A stretch of DNA of 64,000 nt from a virus. Under the pieces are notes generated by a model that was not told the DNA's origin, searched no databases, and saw only the letters and a list, made by a program, of their open reading frames with translations. The stretch's first letter is position 1; every line of letters starts with the position of its first letter. The stretch covers positions 1-64,000 of the IMG/VR virus record IMGVR_UViG_3300025770_000870. One strand, written 5' to 3'. A program made the translations under genes and the position numbers. This document shows, piece after piece, positions 31,959 through 40,392 of the stretch.

Positions 31959-32190
31959 TATCTTGTTGTTTTATAACTGGTTTTAAATGTGTAAAACCTA
32001 ATTCTTTGTTAAGGTCAATATTATATCCTTTCATTTTCCTAAACATCATTTCTGAAAGTGTTTCTTCGTTCAAATCAAGCATATCTTCCTCTCCTTCTTT
32101 ACAGTTATCTTGTAATTTGAGGTAATCTAATATAGACAACATACAAGCTGCCATATTATGTTTCTCTTCTAATATTTTTTCTTTACTCAT
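31951..32190 (-). CDS. Hypothetical acidic helical protein (79 aa)
   Basis: 79 aa starting MSKEKILEEKHNMAA, acidic in the middle (KEGEEDMLDLNEETLSEMM). Overlaps the next gene by 8 bp. No family recognised. Confidence 0.65.
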   Translation of the reverse strand: MSKEKILEEKHNMAACMLSILDYLKLQDNCKEGEEDMLDLNEETLSEMMFRKMKGYNIDLNKELGFTHLKPVIKQQDNE

Positions 32191-32218
32191 TGTTGTTTAA
32201 GTTAAGTTTTGATTTTTA

Positions 32219-32350
32219 TTATAACTGATTAGCTAGTATTAATCTTGCTAATCTAAAGTCTTTAACTTGATTTAATTTAAGTCCAAATCTTTGAGCAATT
32301 GGATTTAAGTGCTTATAAGCCTCTGTTATCGTCATCTTCCCTATACACAT
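32219..32350 (-). CDS. Small helical protein (43 aa)
   Basis: 43 codons from ATG at 32350 (MCIGKMTITEAYKHLNPIAQ), with a helix-turn-helix-like spacing (ITEAYKHL ... FGLKLNQVKDFRLARLI). Could be a mini DNA-binding protein; evidence is weak. Confidence 0.5.
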   Translation of the reverse strand: MCIGKMTITEAYKHLNPIAQRFGLKLNQVKDFRLARLILANQL

Positions 32351-32351
32351 C

Positions 32352-32624
32352 TTATTTATTTTGCTTTAATTCCATTTCTCCTAAGAACGAAGAAAGTATT
32401 TGATTATCATCGTTCAAGAATTCTATTACGGTATCTTGCATTTGGATTTCATATTCCAAATCCTCGATAACATTCGATTGTTCGTAATATTTCTCACAAT
32501 ATTCTACCTTTTCTTTTTCAGATTTTTGGTAAGCTATCCTTAGATTGTTGTATTTACTTCCTATAAAAAGAAATAGAATTGATACTATCACTATATTAAT
32601 TATGGCTGATCCGTTATTTTTCAT
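32352..32624 (-). CDS. Membrane-anchored coiled-coil protein (i-spanin-like)
   Basis: 90 aa: one N-terminal membrane helix (AIINIVIVSILFLFIGS), then a long charged helix (RIAYQKSEKEKVEYCEKYYE). That is the layout of an inner-membrane spanin, and the gene upstream encodes a small lipoprotein, the layout of an outer-membrane spanin. No lysin lies beside them, so the role is a hypothesis. Confidence 0.6.
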   Translation of the reverse strand: MKNNGSAIINIVIVSILFLFIGSKYNNLRIAYQKSEKEKVEYCEKYYEQSNVIEDLEYEIQMQDTVIEFLNDDNQILSSFLGEMELKQNK

Positions 32625-32706
32625 GTTTAGTTTTTATAATTTAATCTTTTACTTTTTTTATAATGTTTATCTGATAGAAAGTTGAGTATATTGGATGTAT
32701 TTAACT

Positions 32707-32997
32707 TTACCTTTCTATTTGTTTACAAGCTTGTGATTTTGCATATGATTTACAAGCTGATTCGTCTTGTCCCCAGCCATCCTTTGAACTCTCCATACAA
32801 CCAACGAATACATATCTGTATATGATTGAATCACATGTATAATATTTTAACTCAGCATCAGATGAACTTAAATATTTGGGGTTGTTAGTATTAGATTTTA
32901 AATCTATTTTAACTTCTTCTTTGATTGTTTCTGTTGTCTTACATGAAGTGAGACACAATACCAACAATGGTATTAAATATATTATTTTTTTCATCAT
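32707..32997 (-). CDS. Lipoprotein (96 aa), possible o-spanin
   Basis: 96 aa. Signal peptide with lipobox LTSC (IIYLIPLLVLCLTSCKTTE). The mature part contains several Cys (CDSIIYRYVFVGCMESSKDG, ACKSYAKSQACKQ), which may form disulphides in the periplasm or on the surface. Read before the coiled-coil membrane protein at 32352 in the same leftward unit. Confidence 0.7.
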   Translation of the reverse strand: MMKKIIYLIPLLVLCLTSCKTTETIKEEVKIDLKSNTNNPKYLSSSDAELKYYTCDSIIYRYVFVGCMESSKDGWGQDESACKSYAKSQACKQIER

Positions 32998-33023
32998 CTT
33001 TAATTTACTTGTTTATAATAAGA

Positions 33024-34025
33024 TTAAATACCGTATGGTGTTGAGGAGAAGGTAATTTCTTCAACACATTGACATTTCGAATTAATGACATTTCGAATAT
33101 GTTCTTCCATATCACTACTATTCAAATATGTTTTCTCTTTTCCATCTATAATAGATTTAAAAACTCCCACCTCTTCCAAGACATCAATCTTATTAATGAT
33201 TAGTTTATTCACACCATTAATATTGATAGCCTTAATTAAATCATTAATGTTAACCCAATCAATTTGTCGGGATCTACCAGTTGTTGCTCCGAACTCACCA
33301 CCTACTTCTCTAATCTTACTAAAGTGTTCTGAACTACCTTCAAACTTTTTGGAACCAACATAGGTTCTATAAGCCTTAGCGATACCTAAAACGTTTCTAA
33401 TCTTTTGTGGTGGAACACCATTTAAGATTGCGGAACCAACCGTACAATGTGAAGATGTAACATATGGGTAATCACCCCAATCAATATCCAATTCAAAACC
33501 CTGTGCTCCTTCAAATAATATAGATACCTTATTATCTGAATAAAACTCTTCATATACATCAATCAATAAGTTTTCTGGTAAGTAATCTTCAGCACGAACA
33601 CCACTACGATTATATTTGTTACGATATACAGGACCATTACCTGTTTTAGTAGTTCCAATTGTGGTATCAAGAGAATCCTCCTCGATATGTATCGGTAGTA
33701 TCATATGAACTCTCTTATCAATGAATAAGTAACTTCTTACATCTACCCCACCACTTTCCAATTCTTTGATTTCACTTTCCAGCTTTAGTATATCAACTAC
33801 ACAACCCGGGCCGATTATGGACTTAATACCATACATCACACCAACTGGTATAAAGTGAGTTACAAACTTATTTCCGTTGTGGTAAATGGTATGTCCTGCA
33901 TTACCACCCCCATTATATCTAACCACATGAGTGTATTCACCACTCTTAGCTAATGCATGTGCAACCTTTCCTTTACCAGTATCTCCTGCTTGGAGATCAA
34001 CAATAACGTCTGCTAAATCAATCAT
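33024..34025 (-). CDS. purA: Adenylosuccinate synthetase-like enzyme (PurA/PurZ family)
   Basis: 333 aa, about 90 shorter than bacterial PurA and in the size range of phage and archaeal PurZ relatives. Motifs: VDLQAGDTGKGK (9-20) for the P-loop, RYNGGGNAGHT (36-46), GTTKTGNGPVYRNK, FEGAQGFELDIDWGDYPYVT, and TTGRSRQIDW. The catalytic Asp of the GDxGKGK loop is present (D15), whereas as recalled PurZ enzymes that make 2-aminoadenine have Ser there. So AMP-pathway activity (IMP + Asp + GTP) is more likely than Z-DNA synthesis. The aspartate aminotransferase at 60172 could supply Asp. Confidence 0.9.
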   Translation of the reverse strand: MIDLADVIVDLQAGDTGKGKVAHALAKSGEYTHVVRYNGGGNAGHTIYHNGNKFVTHFIPVGVMYGIKSIIGPGCVVDILKLESEIKELESGGVDVRSYLFIDKRVHMILPIHIEEDSLDTTIGTTKTGNGPVYRNKYNRSGVRAEDYLPENLLIDVYEEFYSDNKVSILFEGAQGFELDIDWGDYPYVTSSHCTVGSAILNGVPPQKIRNVLGIAKAYRTYVGSKKFEGSSEHFSKIREVGGEFGATTGRSRQIDWVNINDLIKAININGVNKLIINKIDVLEEVGVFKSIIDGKEKTYLNSSDMEEHIRNVINSKCQCVEEITFSSTPYGI

Positions 34026-34042
34026 TATTTTAAATTATTATT

Positions 34043-34354
34043 TTATTTGTTTTTAGTTTCATATGCCATAGGTGAAGGTAAATCACTGTAATGGCAGTAG
34101 GTATCATCACTTTTTGGTTTAATTAATATCCCCATATTATCACCTATAATATCAAATGACTTTTTAAATAACTCTACACCTCTAACTTCGTATAATTGAT
34201 TATCTACTTGATTATCTCGTTCCCTTATTAGTTGTGTGATTGAATCACCTTTTTTAATCTCTCTACAATTATTATCTTTCCACCGAACAGTAATCGTATC
34301 ACCTCTTCCGGTGATATTAAATCTATCTTCATATCTTAATTTAAATTCACTCAT
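34043..34354 (-). CDS. Hypothetical protein (103 aa)
   Basis: 103 aa, beta-rich (FNITGRGDTITVRWKDNNCR). A junction-element variant (from 34352) precedes the ATG, suggesting the same cassette origin as the left-end genes. No family recognised. Confidence 0.65.
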   Translation of the reverse strand: MSEFKLRYEDRFNITGRGDTITVRWKDNNCREIKKGDSITQLIRERDNQVDNQLYEVRGVELFKKSFDIIGDNMGILIKPKSDDTYCHYSDLPSPMAYETKNK

Positions 34355-34439
34355 TATCTTCGTTTTGGTTTAGTAGTTTATAAACTTGACAATACTCTCC
34401 ATGTTCTAGTTTCTCTGTGTGATTTTTCCATTTAAGAAT
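34347..34439 (-). pseudogene. Remnant of a small cassette gene
   Basis: A frame without a start codon reads KWKNHTEKLEHGEYCQVYKL and ends LLNQNEDNE, the junction-element tail seen in intact small genes. The 5' end is missing or frameshifted. It overlaps the start of 34043-34354 by 8 bp. Confidence 0.35.
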
Positions 34440-34514
34440 TTATACACATTTTTGGTGTATTTGTTTACTCTCTAATCAATATTTTGAATGGTGATGAGTA
34501 AAGGTTACCAACAC

Positions 34515-35447
34515 CTAAATATTATTAACACCATATAATCTTTTAATTAAGTCTTTATCCATTTGGTTATAATCTAATGAACCATCAGTTTTAATTTCGG
34601 TTGGTGATGATGCAGACCCATCTAATCGAACTTGCCATCTCCAATTGGTCATTGGTTTATAATTTTCAATCTCTAGTAAAGTAACTGTCTTATCTCTACA
34701 AAGAAGTCTAAATAATAGATTACTATCTTCTGTATAAAATTTTAATAAAAACGTTTCCAACCATCTCTTAATAATATTATCTCCAGTCGTATATATGTGC
34801 CAACACATTAAATGTTGGGCATATCCCGGCCACATTAAAGAATACATAAATTTTTGAACTTTATTCCATCCCTTCTTCTTATCTTGGTATAAATAAGGTT
34901 GGTAATCTCTTTGATCAATTGATTTGTTGAATCCAAGCATAGGTTCAAATATCTTATTTAATGATACTGATACAAGAACTTCTAACAAAGCAAGTATTGA
35001 ACAAAAATAATCAGCCCATCTATTTCCTCTCAATGAATATGTCCATACCCACATTGTCGGTGTCATTATAAACCTTCTAGATATTCTATATGGAAAATGA
35101 TTTAATATTTCGTTTAATTCTTCTTGGTCACCATTCACTTTCAAGGCTGAGAAAGCTAAAAGTGTTTGATCCCTTGAAACATCATCTTCTTTATATCTAC
35201 CGGTATATCTTGATGCTTGATACCAATATTTATCCAGACCAATCATATCGAATTTTCTAAAACATCCTAAGATACCCTCTTTCATATCAGGTAATTTCCA
35301 AGTCATATAAGCTAAAGATGTTCTCCAAAGAGCATCACCTTTACCATCACCACCATCTATCTTCCAAGGTGGATCTTTACTTAACATCATTTTATCTTTT
35401 TCTACAAAATAGTTGTGATACTTATTACCTTTCTTGAATGTGCTCAT
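34515..35447 (-). CDS. Large hypothetical helical protein (310 aa)
   Basis: 310 aa, helical and rich in Trp and Tyr. Segments such as DGGDGKGDALWRTSLAYMTW, VSRDQTLLAFSAL and NHFPYRISRRFIMTPTMWVW recall alpha/alpha-toroid enzymes, but no catalytic motif is certain. It stands alone behind its own AT-rich upstream region, divergent from the PP-loop pair. Not recognised. Confidence 0.75.
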   Translation of the reverse strand: MSTFKKGNKYHNYFVEKDKMMLSKDPPWKIDGGDGKGDALWRTSLAYMTWKLPDMKEGILGCFRKFDMIGLDKYWYQASRYTGRYKEDDVSRDQTLLAFSALKVNGDQEELNEILNHFPYRISRRFIMTPTMWVWTYSLRGNRWADYFCSILALLEVLVSVSLNKIFEPMLGFNKSIDQRDYQPYLYQDKKKGWNKVQKFMYSLMWPGYAQHLMCWHIYTTGDNIIKRWLETFLLKFYTEDSNLLFRLLCRDKTVTLLEIENYKPMTNWRWQVRLDGSASSPTEIKTDGSLDYNQMDKDLIKRLYGVNNI

Positions 35448-35561
35448 AATATTAAAGTCTTTTGATTTTAATTGTATATATTTTTAAAAATAAAGTCTAT
35501 TATACTTAATAATTAAATGATAGAAAAATAAACTTTTGATAAACTTTCAATTATAATTAAT

Positions 35562-36353
35562 ATGAATGGAATAGTTTACCCATATGGATCATCTAACTTA
35601 ATAGAAACTGGTAATCATTATCGCACGTTACAGAACGGAACTACCATGTCAACACCTGGTAATAATGAAATACAAGCAACTACTTTAATACAATTTAGTG
35701 GTGGTGTTGACTCAACATATGTTTTATGGAAATGGTTAGTTGATAATCCAGATGAATATTGTTTAGTTCATCATATAAAATTAATAAATTATCAACAAAG
35801 ACATGATTTTGAATTAGAAGCTGTTGATAAAATATTAAGATGGTTAGATAATAAAGGTCTTAAAAATTATTTTTATGTACAAAATACATTTGATTATGGT
35901 AATTTTTCATCGGTTATACCAGATTCAGAGATATGTGGATTTCATGCAGGTATTCTTTTAAGACTTCCAAGATGGAAAAGTATAAATAAAGTTATTTTAC
36001 CAATTTATGATAATGCACCTTTATCACTTCTGTGGCACAATAATAGATTGAAAATAATGGAAATTGCATCCAAAAGATCCGTACCATTGTTTAGTCCTGA
36101 AAAAGGATGCTACTCAGTCCAAAACAGATATGAAGTTATTCATCCATTAGTAGGTCTGTGTAAAACAGATGTAATAAGGGCAATTCCTAGAGAACTATTA
36201 AACTTATGTTGGTATTGTAGAACACCATTAAATAATAAAATATGTGGTACATGTCATGCTTGTAGCGAAGTTGAAAAATCACTTGAAAAGGTAGATAATG
36301 ATCTTTTATTAAATTTTATTACACAATCAGAATTAAAAAATAAAAAAGATTAA
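35562..36353 (+). CDS. QueC-like PP-loop ATPase, copy 1
   Basis: 263 aa. TTLIQFSGGVDSTYVLWKWL holds the PP-loop SGGVDS (46-51). Near the C-terminus, CWYCRTPLNN followed by CGTCHACSEVEKSL gives a C-x2-C-x8-C-x2-C-x2-C cluster like the zinc site of QueC, which builds preQ0 from carboxy-deazaguanine. Homologues in phages often serve 7-deazaguanine DNA modification. The N-terminus carries an odd conserved YPYGSSNLIETG. A near-copy follows 17 bp later. No other queuosine-type gene is visible here, so the substrate is uncertain. Confidence 0.8.
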   Translation: MNGIVYPYGSSNLIETGNHYRTLQNGTTMSTPGNNEIQATTLIQFSGGVDSTYVLWKWLVDNPDEYCLVHHIKLINYQQRHDFELEAVDKILRWLDNKGLKNYFYVQNTFDYGNFSSVIPDSEICGFHAGILLRLPRWKSINKVILPIYDNAPLSLLWHNNRLKIMEIASKRSVPLFSPEKGCYSVQNRYEVIHPLVGLCKTDVIRAIPRELLNLCWYCRTPLNNKICGTCHACSEVEKSLEKVDNDLLLNFITQSELKNKKD

Positions 36354-36370
36354 CTATTTAGACAAATAAT

Positions 36371-37093
36371 GTGAACAAGATTTTATATGGATCATCCAAT
36401 TTAATAGAAACTGGTAAGGATAATGAAATACAAGCAACTACTTTAATACAATTGAGTGGTGGTATTGATTCAGTATATGTCTTATGGAAATGGTTAGTTG
36501 ATAATCCAGATGAATATTGTTTAGTTCATCACATCAAGTTAATAGATTTTGAACAAAATTATAATTTTGAATTAGAAGCTGTTGATAAAATATTAAGATG
36601 GTTAGATAATAAAGGTCTTAAAAATTATTTTTATGTACAAAATACATTTGATTATGGTAATTTTTCATCGTGTATACCAGATTCGGAGATATGTGGATTT
36701 CATGCGGGTATTCTTTTAAGACTTCCAAGGTGGTATAGTATAAATAAAGTTCTTTTACCAATTTATAACATTCGATCAGATGCGGAGAAGCTGCAAAAAG
36801 GAGGAAGAGAATATAATAGATTAGAATTAATGAAAACTATTTCTATGCGAGATGATTATGAATCTATTTACACATTTGGTATATATCCCGACCATATGGA
36901 TAAAACAGATGTAATAAAGGCAATTCCTAAAGAACTATTAAACTTATGTTGGTATTGTAGAACACCATTAAATAATAAAAGATGTGGTATTTGTTTTACT
37001 TGTGAATCAGTAGATAAATCACTTGAAAAGGTAGATAATGATCTTTTATTAAATTTTATTACACAATCAGAATTAAAAAATAAAAAAGATTAA
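36371..37093 (+). CDS. QueC-like PP-loop ATPase, copy 2 (GTG start)
   Basis: 240 aa. Starts at GTG 36371 (an ATG two bases earlier stops at once). SGGIDS at 29-34 and the CWYCRTPLNN ... CGICFTC cluster are kept. About 200 residues are nearly identical to copy 1, including long stretches identical at DNA level. The two differ mainly in the segment around 130-185, which could set substrate choice. Clear tandem duplication. Confidence 0.8.
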   Translation: MNKILYGSSNLIETGKDNEIQATTLIQLSGGIDSVYVLWKWLVDNPDEYCLVHHIKLIDFEQNYNFELEAVDKILRWLDNKGLKNYFYVQNTFDYGNFSSCIPDSEICGFHAGILLRLPRWYSINKVLLPIYNIRSDAEKLQKGGREYNRLELMKTISMRDDYESIYTFGIYPDHMDKTDVIKAIPKELLNLCWYCRTPLNNKRCGICFTCESVDKSLEKVDNDLLLNFITQSELKNKKD

Positions 37094-37294
37094 CTCCTAT
37101 AATTATAATACAAGGTAAGATATAAACACTCCAAACTAAATAAGGTTCTCCAGAGATATACTCATTGTAAAACTACCATACTTATTCAAAAATTTTGATA
37201 TCATAATATTAAAATTATTTTTATTTATTACCAATCGGAATCATCTTGATCTTAATCCATTGAAGAATATTCTATTTAACTATAAACAAGTTTA
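37094..37294. other. AT-rich intergenic region
   Basis: Gap between the PP-loop pair and a converging CTS gene. I see no ORF, tRNA or clear hairpin; it probably holds the 3' ends of both transcripts. Confidence 0.4.
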
Positions 37295-38056
37295 TCACAC
37301 ACCTAACATTTCTTTTAATTTACCCAACATTTCTTGGATTTCTGGAACATCAGCCATATCAATGAATAAACGTTTACTTTTGATATAATCAAATGCACTC
37401 ATCTTATCAACATAACTAAAATCATCAAATTTCTTACCAACATGACCTTCTATATCAGCAATGAATTCTTCATTACTTTGCCACAAATCATCTAATGGGT
37501 CATAATTATCTTGATCCGGATCAGTTGAAGGATCATAATCCATATCATCATCTACCCAACTAGCCATAGAATCGGCTACTGTTTGTTTATATACCCACGA
37601 ATCATCCATTCTATAATCATTAATATCCTTTTTAAAATATTCCAATGTTCTTATAGCACTCCGAGAACCATCAAAATCTCTTCTAACAATAGCGCGGAAT
37701 GAACTAACAATGTCATCCAATATACCAAACATAGATTCATCCATATATTCACCGGATTCATCATCAGGTATACCAAATTCATTCTTTTGATATAATTCCT
37801 TTTCATATTTTCTAATAATACTTAAATAATCTTCTGCCATTACATTTTCTTTATTTAACATTTTCTTAGAAAATTCTTTAATACCCTTAATAAATTCTGG
37901 ATTAGTAGATATCTTAACATCTTTATAATAATGTTGTTCATGTATCTCAACCATTCTCAATATATATTTTTCATACTGAGGTATCATTGCTAAGAATTCA
38001 AACTTAGCATCATCGCTCTCTTTTATAAATTCAATATGTTCTTTTAAATATTTCAT
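37295..38056 (-). CDS. CTS-like putative internal head protein (253 aa)
   Basis: 253 aa. MKYLKEHIEFIKESDDAK is a longer version of the shared peptide, with FIKE as a possible cut site. The body is helical and very acidic in one segment (DDDMDYDPSTDPDQDNYDPL), with no beta core. The late-type TTAAATATATATG lies about 35 bp upstream. Confidence 0.7.
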   Translation of the reverse strand: MKYLKEHIEFIKESDDAKFEFLAMIPQYEKYILRMVEIHEQHYYKDVKISTNPEFIKGIKEFSKKMLNKENVMAEDYLSIIRKYEKELYQKNEFGIPDDESGEYMDESMFGILDDIVSSFRAIVRRDFDGSRSAIRTLEYFKKDINDYRMDDSWVYKQTVADSMASWVDDDMDYDPSTDPDQDNYDPLDDLWQSNEEFIADIEGHVGKKFDDFSYVDKMSAFDYIKSKRLFIDMADVPEIQEMLGKLKEMLGV

Positions 38057-38190
38057 AGTTCTTTTTTGTTTAATACTTAAACAATCATAACATATATATT
38101 TAATTGAAATGTTCTTTATCTAACTCTTTAGTGAGTGCGAACTTTATAGGCATATAATAACCATTTTTAATTTTATTGATAGCATTACTA

Positions 38191-38254
38191 TGTCAACGGT
38201 ATCGATAGGAGTGGCGTTGAAGGTACCCTTCAATCTTATCGGAATAAATAGACA
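38191..38254. ncRNA. Nested inverted-repeat element, possible structured RNA
   Basis: Within the 38057-38318 gap, TTGAAGG-TAC-CCTTCAA is nested inside CGATA...TATCG and an outer TGTC...GACA. The element has more G+C than its surroundings and no ORF. It may be a structured RNA, an operator or a terminator between divergent CTS genes. Confidence 0.4.
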
Positions 38255-38318
38255 CATTTATTCATTTAAAGTGTAAATACGCGTGTAATTCTGTTTAATA
38301 TATGTTATATATACATAT

Positions 38319-38747
38319 ATGGAATACTTAAAGACATTTGAATCTAATTATAATGATATTGATTATGTAGATTCAACTTTATATAATAAAAATGTAAATC
38401 AAACTCCTGAAGGTACAGAATTTATAAATGTGTATAGAGCAGAAGGAGATACTGTATCCAGAGAAAAACTACCTCTTTCTTCAAGAGGAAATGCTGGATC
38501 TTGGTTTACACCTTTCAAATCAGAAGCTGAAAGATATGCTGGGATGGGAAATAGAAAAATATATAAAATTGCTATTCCTAAAGCACTTTATGACAACATA
38601 CTAAAGAGTAGAGAAGGTGGGGTGTCGATGTCTAAAGGAGAAATTCAATTACCAGAAAACATAACTTCTTTAAAGACCGAAGTATCTACTCAGATAGATA
38701 TGAAATATTTAAAAACATCCGAAAATATTAATCTTCATCCTCGATAG
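38319..38747 (+). CDS. CTS-bearing ADP-ribosyltransferase-like protein
   Basis: 142 aa. The shared peptide MEYLKTFESNYND is followed by INVYRAEGDT (R40), GSWFTPFKSEAERYAG (60-75), IYKIAIPKALYDNIL and SKGEIQLPENI (E108), the R - [ST]xx - E order of mono-ADP-ribosyltransferase toxins. T4 packs and injects such an enzyme, Alt, which modifies host RNA polymerase. This one is much shorter, a single catalytic domain. The last 15 residues (MKYLKTSENINLHPR) are another copy of the peptide start, so a following CTS gene seems to have been fused and cut short. Confidence 0.7.
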   Translation: MEYLKTFESNYNDIDYVDSTLYNKNVNQTPEGTEFINVYRAEGDTVSREKLPLSSRGNAGSWFTPFKSEAERYAGMGNRKIYKIAIPKALYDNILKSREGGVSMSKGEIQLPENITSLKTEVSTQIDMKYLKTSENINLHPR

Positions 38748-39681
38748 GTTTTAATTTATTTGCTAACCAAGCATGATAATCAAAGTCTATGATAACTCCT
38801 TGTAATCCTAAGTATCTATCAGTGAAATATTCTAATCCTTTTTTATCATAACCTTTATTAATTTTCATTAATCTTTCTAAATCATCTTTAGTTATCTCTC
38901 TTAACTCACATGAATGTAATTCACTTAGATAATGGTGTGTTGAATTCACCATATATTCTATACGTGAAATATTCTTATTAAGAACTTGCTTTCTAATACC
39001 CTCTGTATTGATTGGTATAATAAGAAACCCTTGTTCTTCTCTACCTAGATATCCCCAAACACCTTCACCTAATTTATTCTTAAATGCTGTTTTGTCGAAA
39101 GCTGGTGTACCGCCATGTATTCGGTCCCTATATCTTCTTAGAGAATTATCTATACTATCAATAGAATCTTCTCTCCTTTTTTTATTATAAGCTTCTAAAC
39201 GAGTATCATCACCAACAACTGATGATATAATAAATCTAACAACCCAAACACCACTAGTGAGTGTAAGGTTATATTTACAATCTTCGAAGTGTTCGCTAAA
39301 AGAAGCTATAGATTCCATAATGGTTTCAACAGTATTATCATACTTTATAAAGTATAAAACTTTAGTATCTCTACCATATGATTCTTTTTTAACATGTCTG
39401 TATTCAGTATCTTCTTTATTAATACTCATTGATAATGAAAATTCTACAATAGCTTTTTTTGCATCAGTTAATTTCACATATTGATGTGGACTGTTTTGGT
39501 AACCATTCTCATCTTCAAAGTATTGTTTCTTATCATCGTTATAAATAAACCCCTCATCTGTAAGATAATAAAGTCTATCCTTTATAAAGTTATTAGAATA
39601 CTTAAATCCTTTACTAACTAATTCATCATAATCTTCATCATCAGATGATTCAAATAACTTATATGTGTTTATGTGTTTCAT
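38728..39681 (-). CDS. CTS-bearing putative internal head protein (317 aa)
   Basis: 317 aa. MKHINTYKLFESSDDED, then mixed alpha/beta sequence with a basic, Arg-rich stretch (RREDSIDSIDNSLRRYRDRI). One of the larger family members and without the DI.DIF core. Its 3' end overlaps the converging ADP-ribosyltransferase-like gene by 20 bp. Unknown activity. Confidence 0.75.
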   Translation of the reverse strand: MKHINTYKLFESSDDEDYDELVSKGFKYSNNFIKDRLYYLTDEGFIYNDDKKQYFEDENGYQNSPHQYVKLTDAKKAIVEFSLSMSINKEDTEYRHVKKESYGRDTKVLYFIKYDNTVETIMESIASFSEHFEDCKYNLTLTSGVWVVRFIISSVVGDDTRLEAYNKKRREDSIDSIDNSLRRYRDRIHGGTPAFDKTAFKNKLGEGVWGYLGREEQGFLIIPINTEGIRKQVLNKNISRIEYMVNSTHHYLSELHSCELREITKDDLERLMKINKGYDKKGLEYFTDRYLGLQGVIIDFDYHAWLANKLKPIEDED

Positions 39682-39776
39682 TATTAATTATTAATTATAT
39701 ATTAATATATATAATCTAAAATTTAAATATATTATGTATATTTGTATAAATAATAAACTAAATAATAAACTAAATT

Positions 39777-39974
39777 ATGGATTATAAAATAGGAGAAGAA
39801 TATGAATTTGGGAAATACCTTGGTATTTTAACTGTATTTCCTTATAATAAAGATTATGTAAATAAAGTACATAAGTTTGCTAAGCCTAGTGGTAATAGTA
39901 GAAAGTGTGCAACTATCACTGAGATATTCATAGAAAAGATATCAAGAAAGGAATATGGCGTCAAAGAAGCATAG
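39777..39974 (+). CDS. Small hypothetical protein (65 aa)
   Basis: 65 aa, MDYKIGEEYEFGKYLGILTV then a basic helix (EKISRKEYGVKEA). Upstream lie a TATATTTG host-type -7 box (about 39739) and a doubled AAATAATAAACTA repeat. No family recognised. Confidence 0.55.
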   Translation: MDYKIGEEYEFGKYLGILTVFPYNKDYVNKVHKFAKPSGNSRKCATITEIFIEKISRKEYGVKEA

Positions 39975-40005
39975 AAAACGTTGTAAACAAAATAGGAATC
40001 AAATT

Positions 40006-40071
40006 TTAGTTTTGAGTATAAATTCTGGAATACCACCCATCTTCAAATAACTTATATGTGTTTATGTTCAT
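40006..40071 (-). CDS. CTS mini-ORF (21 aa)
   Basis: 21 codons, MNINTYKLFEDGWYSRIYTQN, opening like the CTS protein at 38728-39681 (MKHINTYKLFES). The late-type TATATATACTATATAA lies directly upstream. It is either the stump of a deleted CTS gene or a free targeting peptide. Confidence 0.4.
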   Translation of the reverse strand: MNINTYKLFEDGWYSRIYTQN

Positions 40072-40122
40072 TTATATAGTATATATAAACCCAACAAAAC
40101 ATTATAACATTATATAACCATT

Positions 40123-40392
40123 ATGGATATTATTATAAATATAATAGGACTTGCTTGTGTCGGTGTCTTGTGGATTGTAAGTGAACCAACAATCAGATTA
40201 AGAAACTGGATATTTAAAGGTAAAAATAATATGATTAGTCGTTTATTGGGGTGTGCTATGTGTTCAACATTTCATATCTATCTATGGACACAACTTATAG
40301 TCACTCATGAGTTTGATATATTGGGAGCGGCTATAGCTTCTGTATTAGCGGAGTTTATATCCAGAAAATTAAATAGTGGTAGTGTATTATGA
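40123..40392 (+). CDS. Membrane protein with CAMC motif (89 aa)
   Basis: 89 aa, with three hydrophobic stretches (IIINIIGLACVGVLWIV; LLGCAMCSTFHIYLWTQL; ILGAAIASVLAEFI). The GCAMCSTF pattern resembles small phage membrane proteins of the DUF1360 kind (C..C..FW). The stop overlaps the next ATG (ATGA). Confidence 0.65.
   Translation: MDIIINIIGLACVGVLWIVSEPTIRLRNWIFKGKNNMISRLLGCAMCSTFHIYLWTQLIVTHEFDILGAAIASVLAEFISRKLNSGSVL

Noticed and set aside
33024-34025. Evidence for a 2-aminoadenine (Z) genome
   Set aside because: The PurZ-diagnostic Ser is absent and no DatZ, MazZ or DpoZ-like gene lies in the window.
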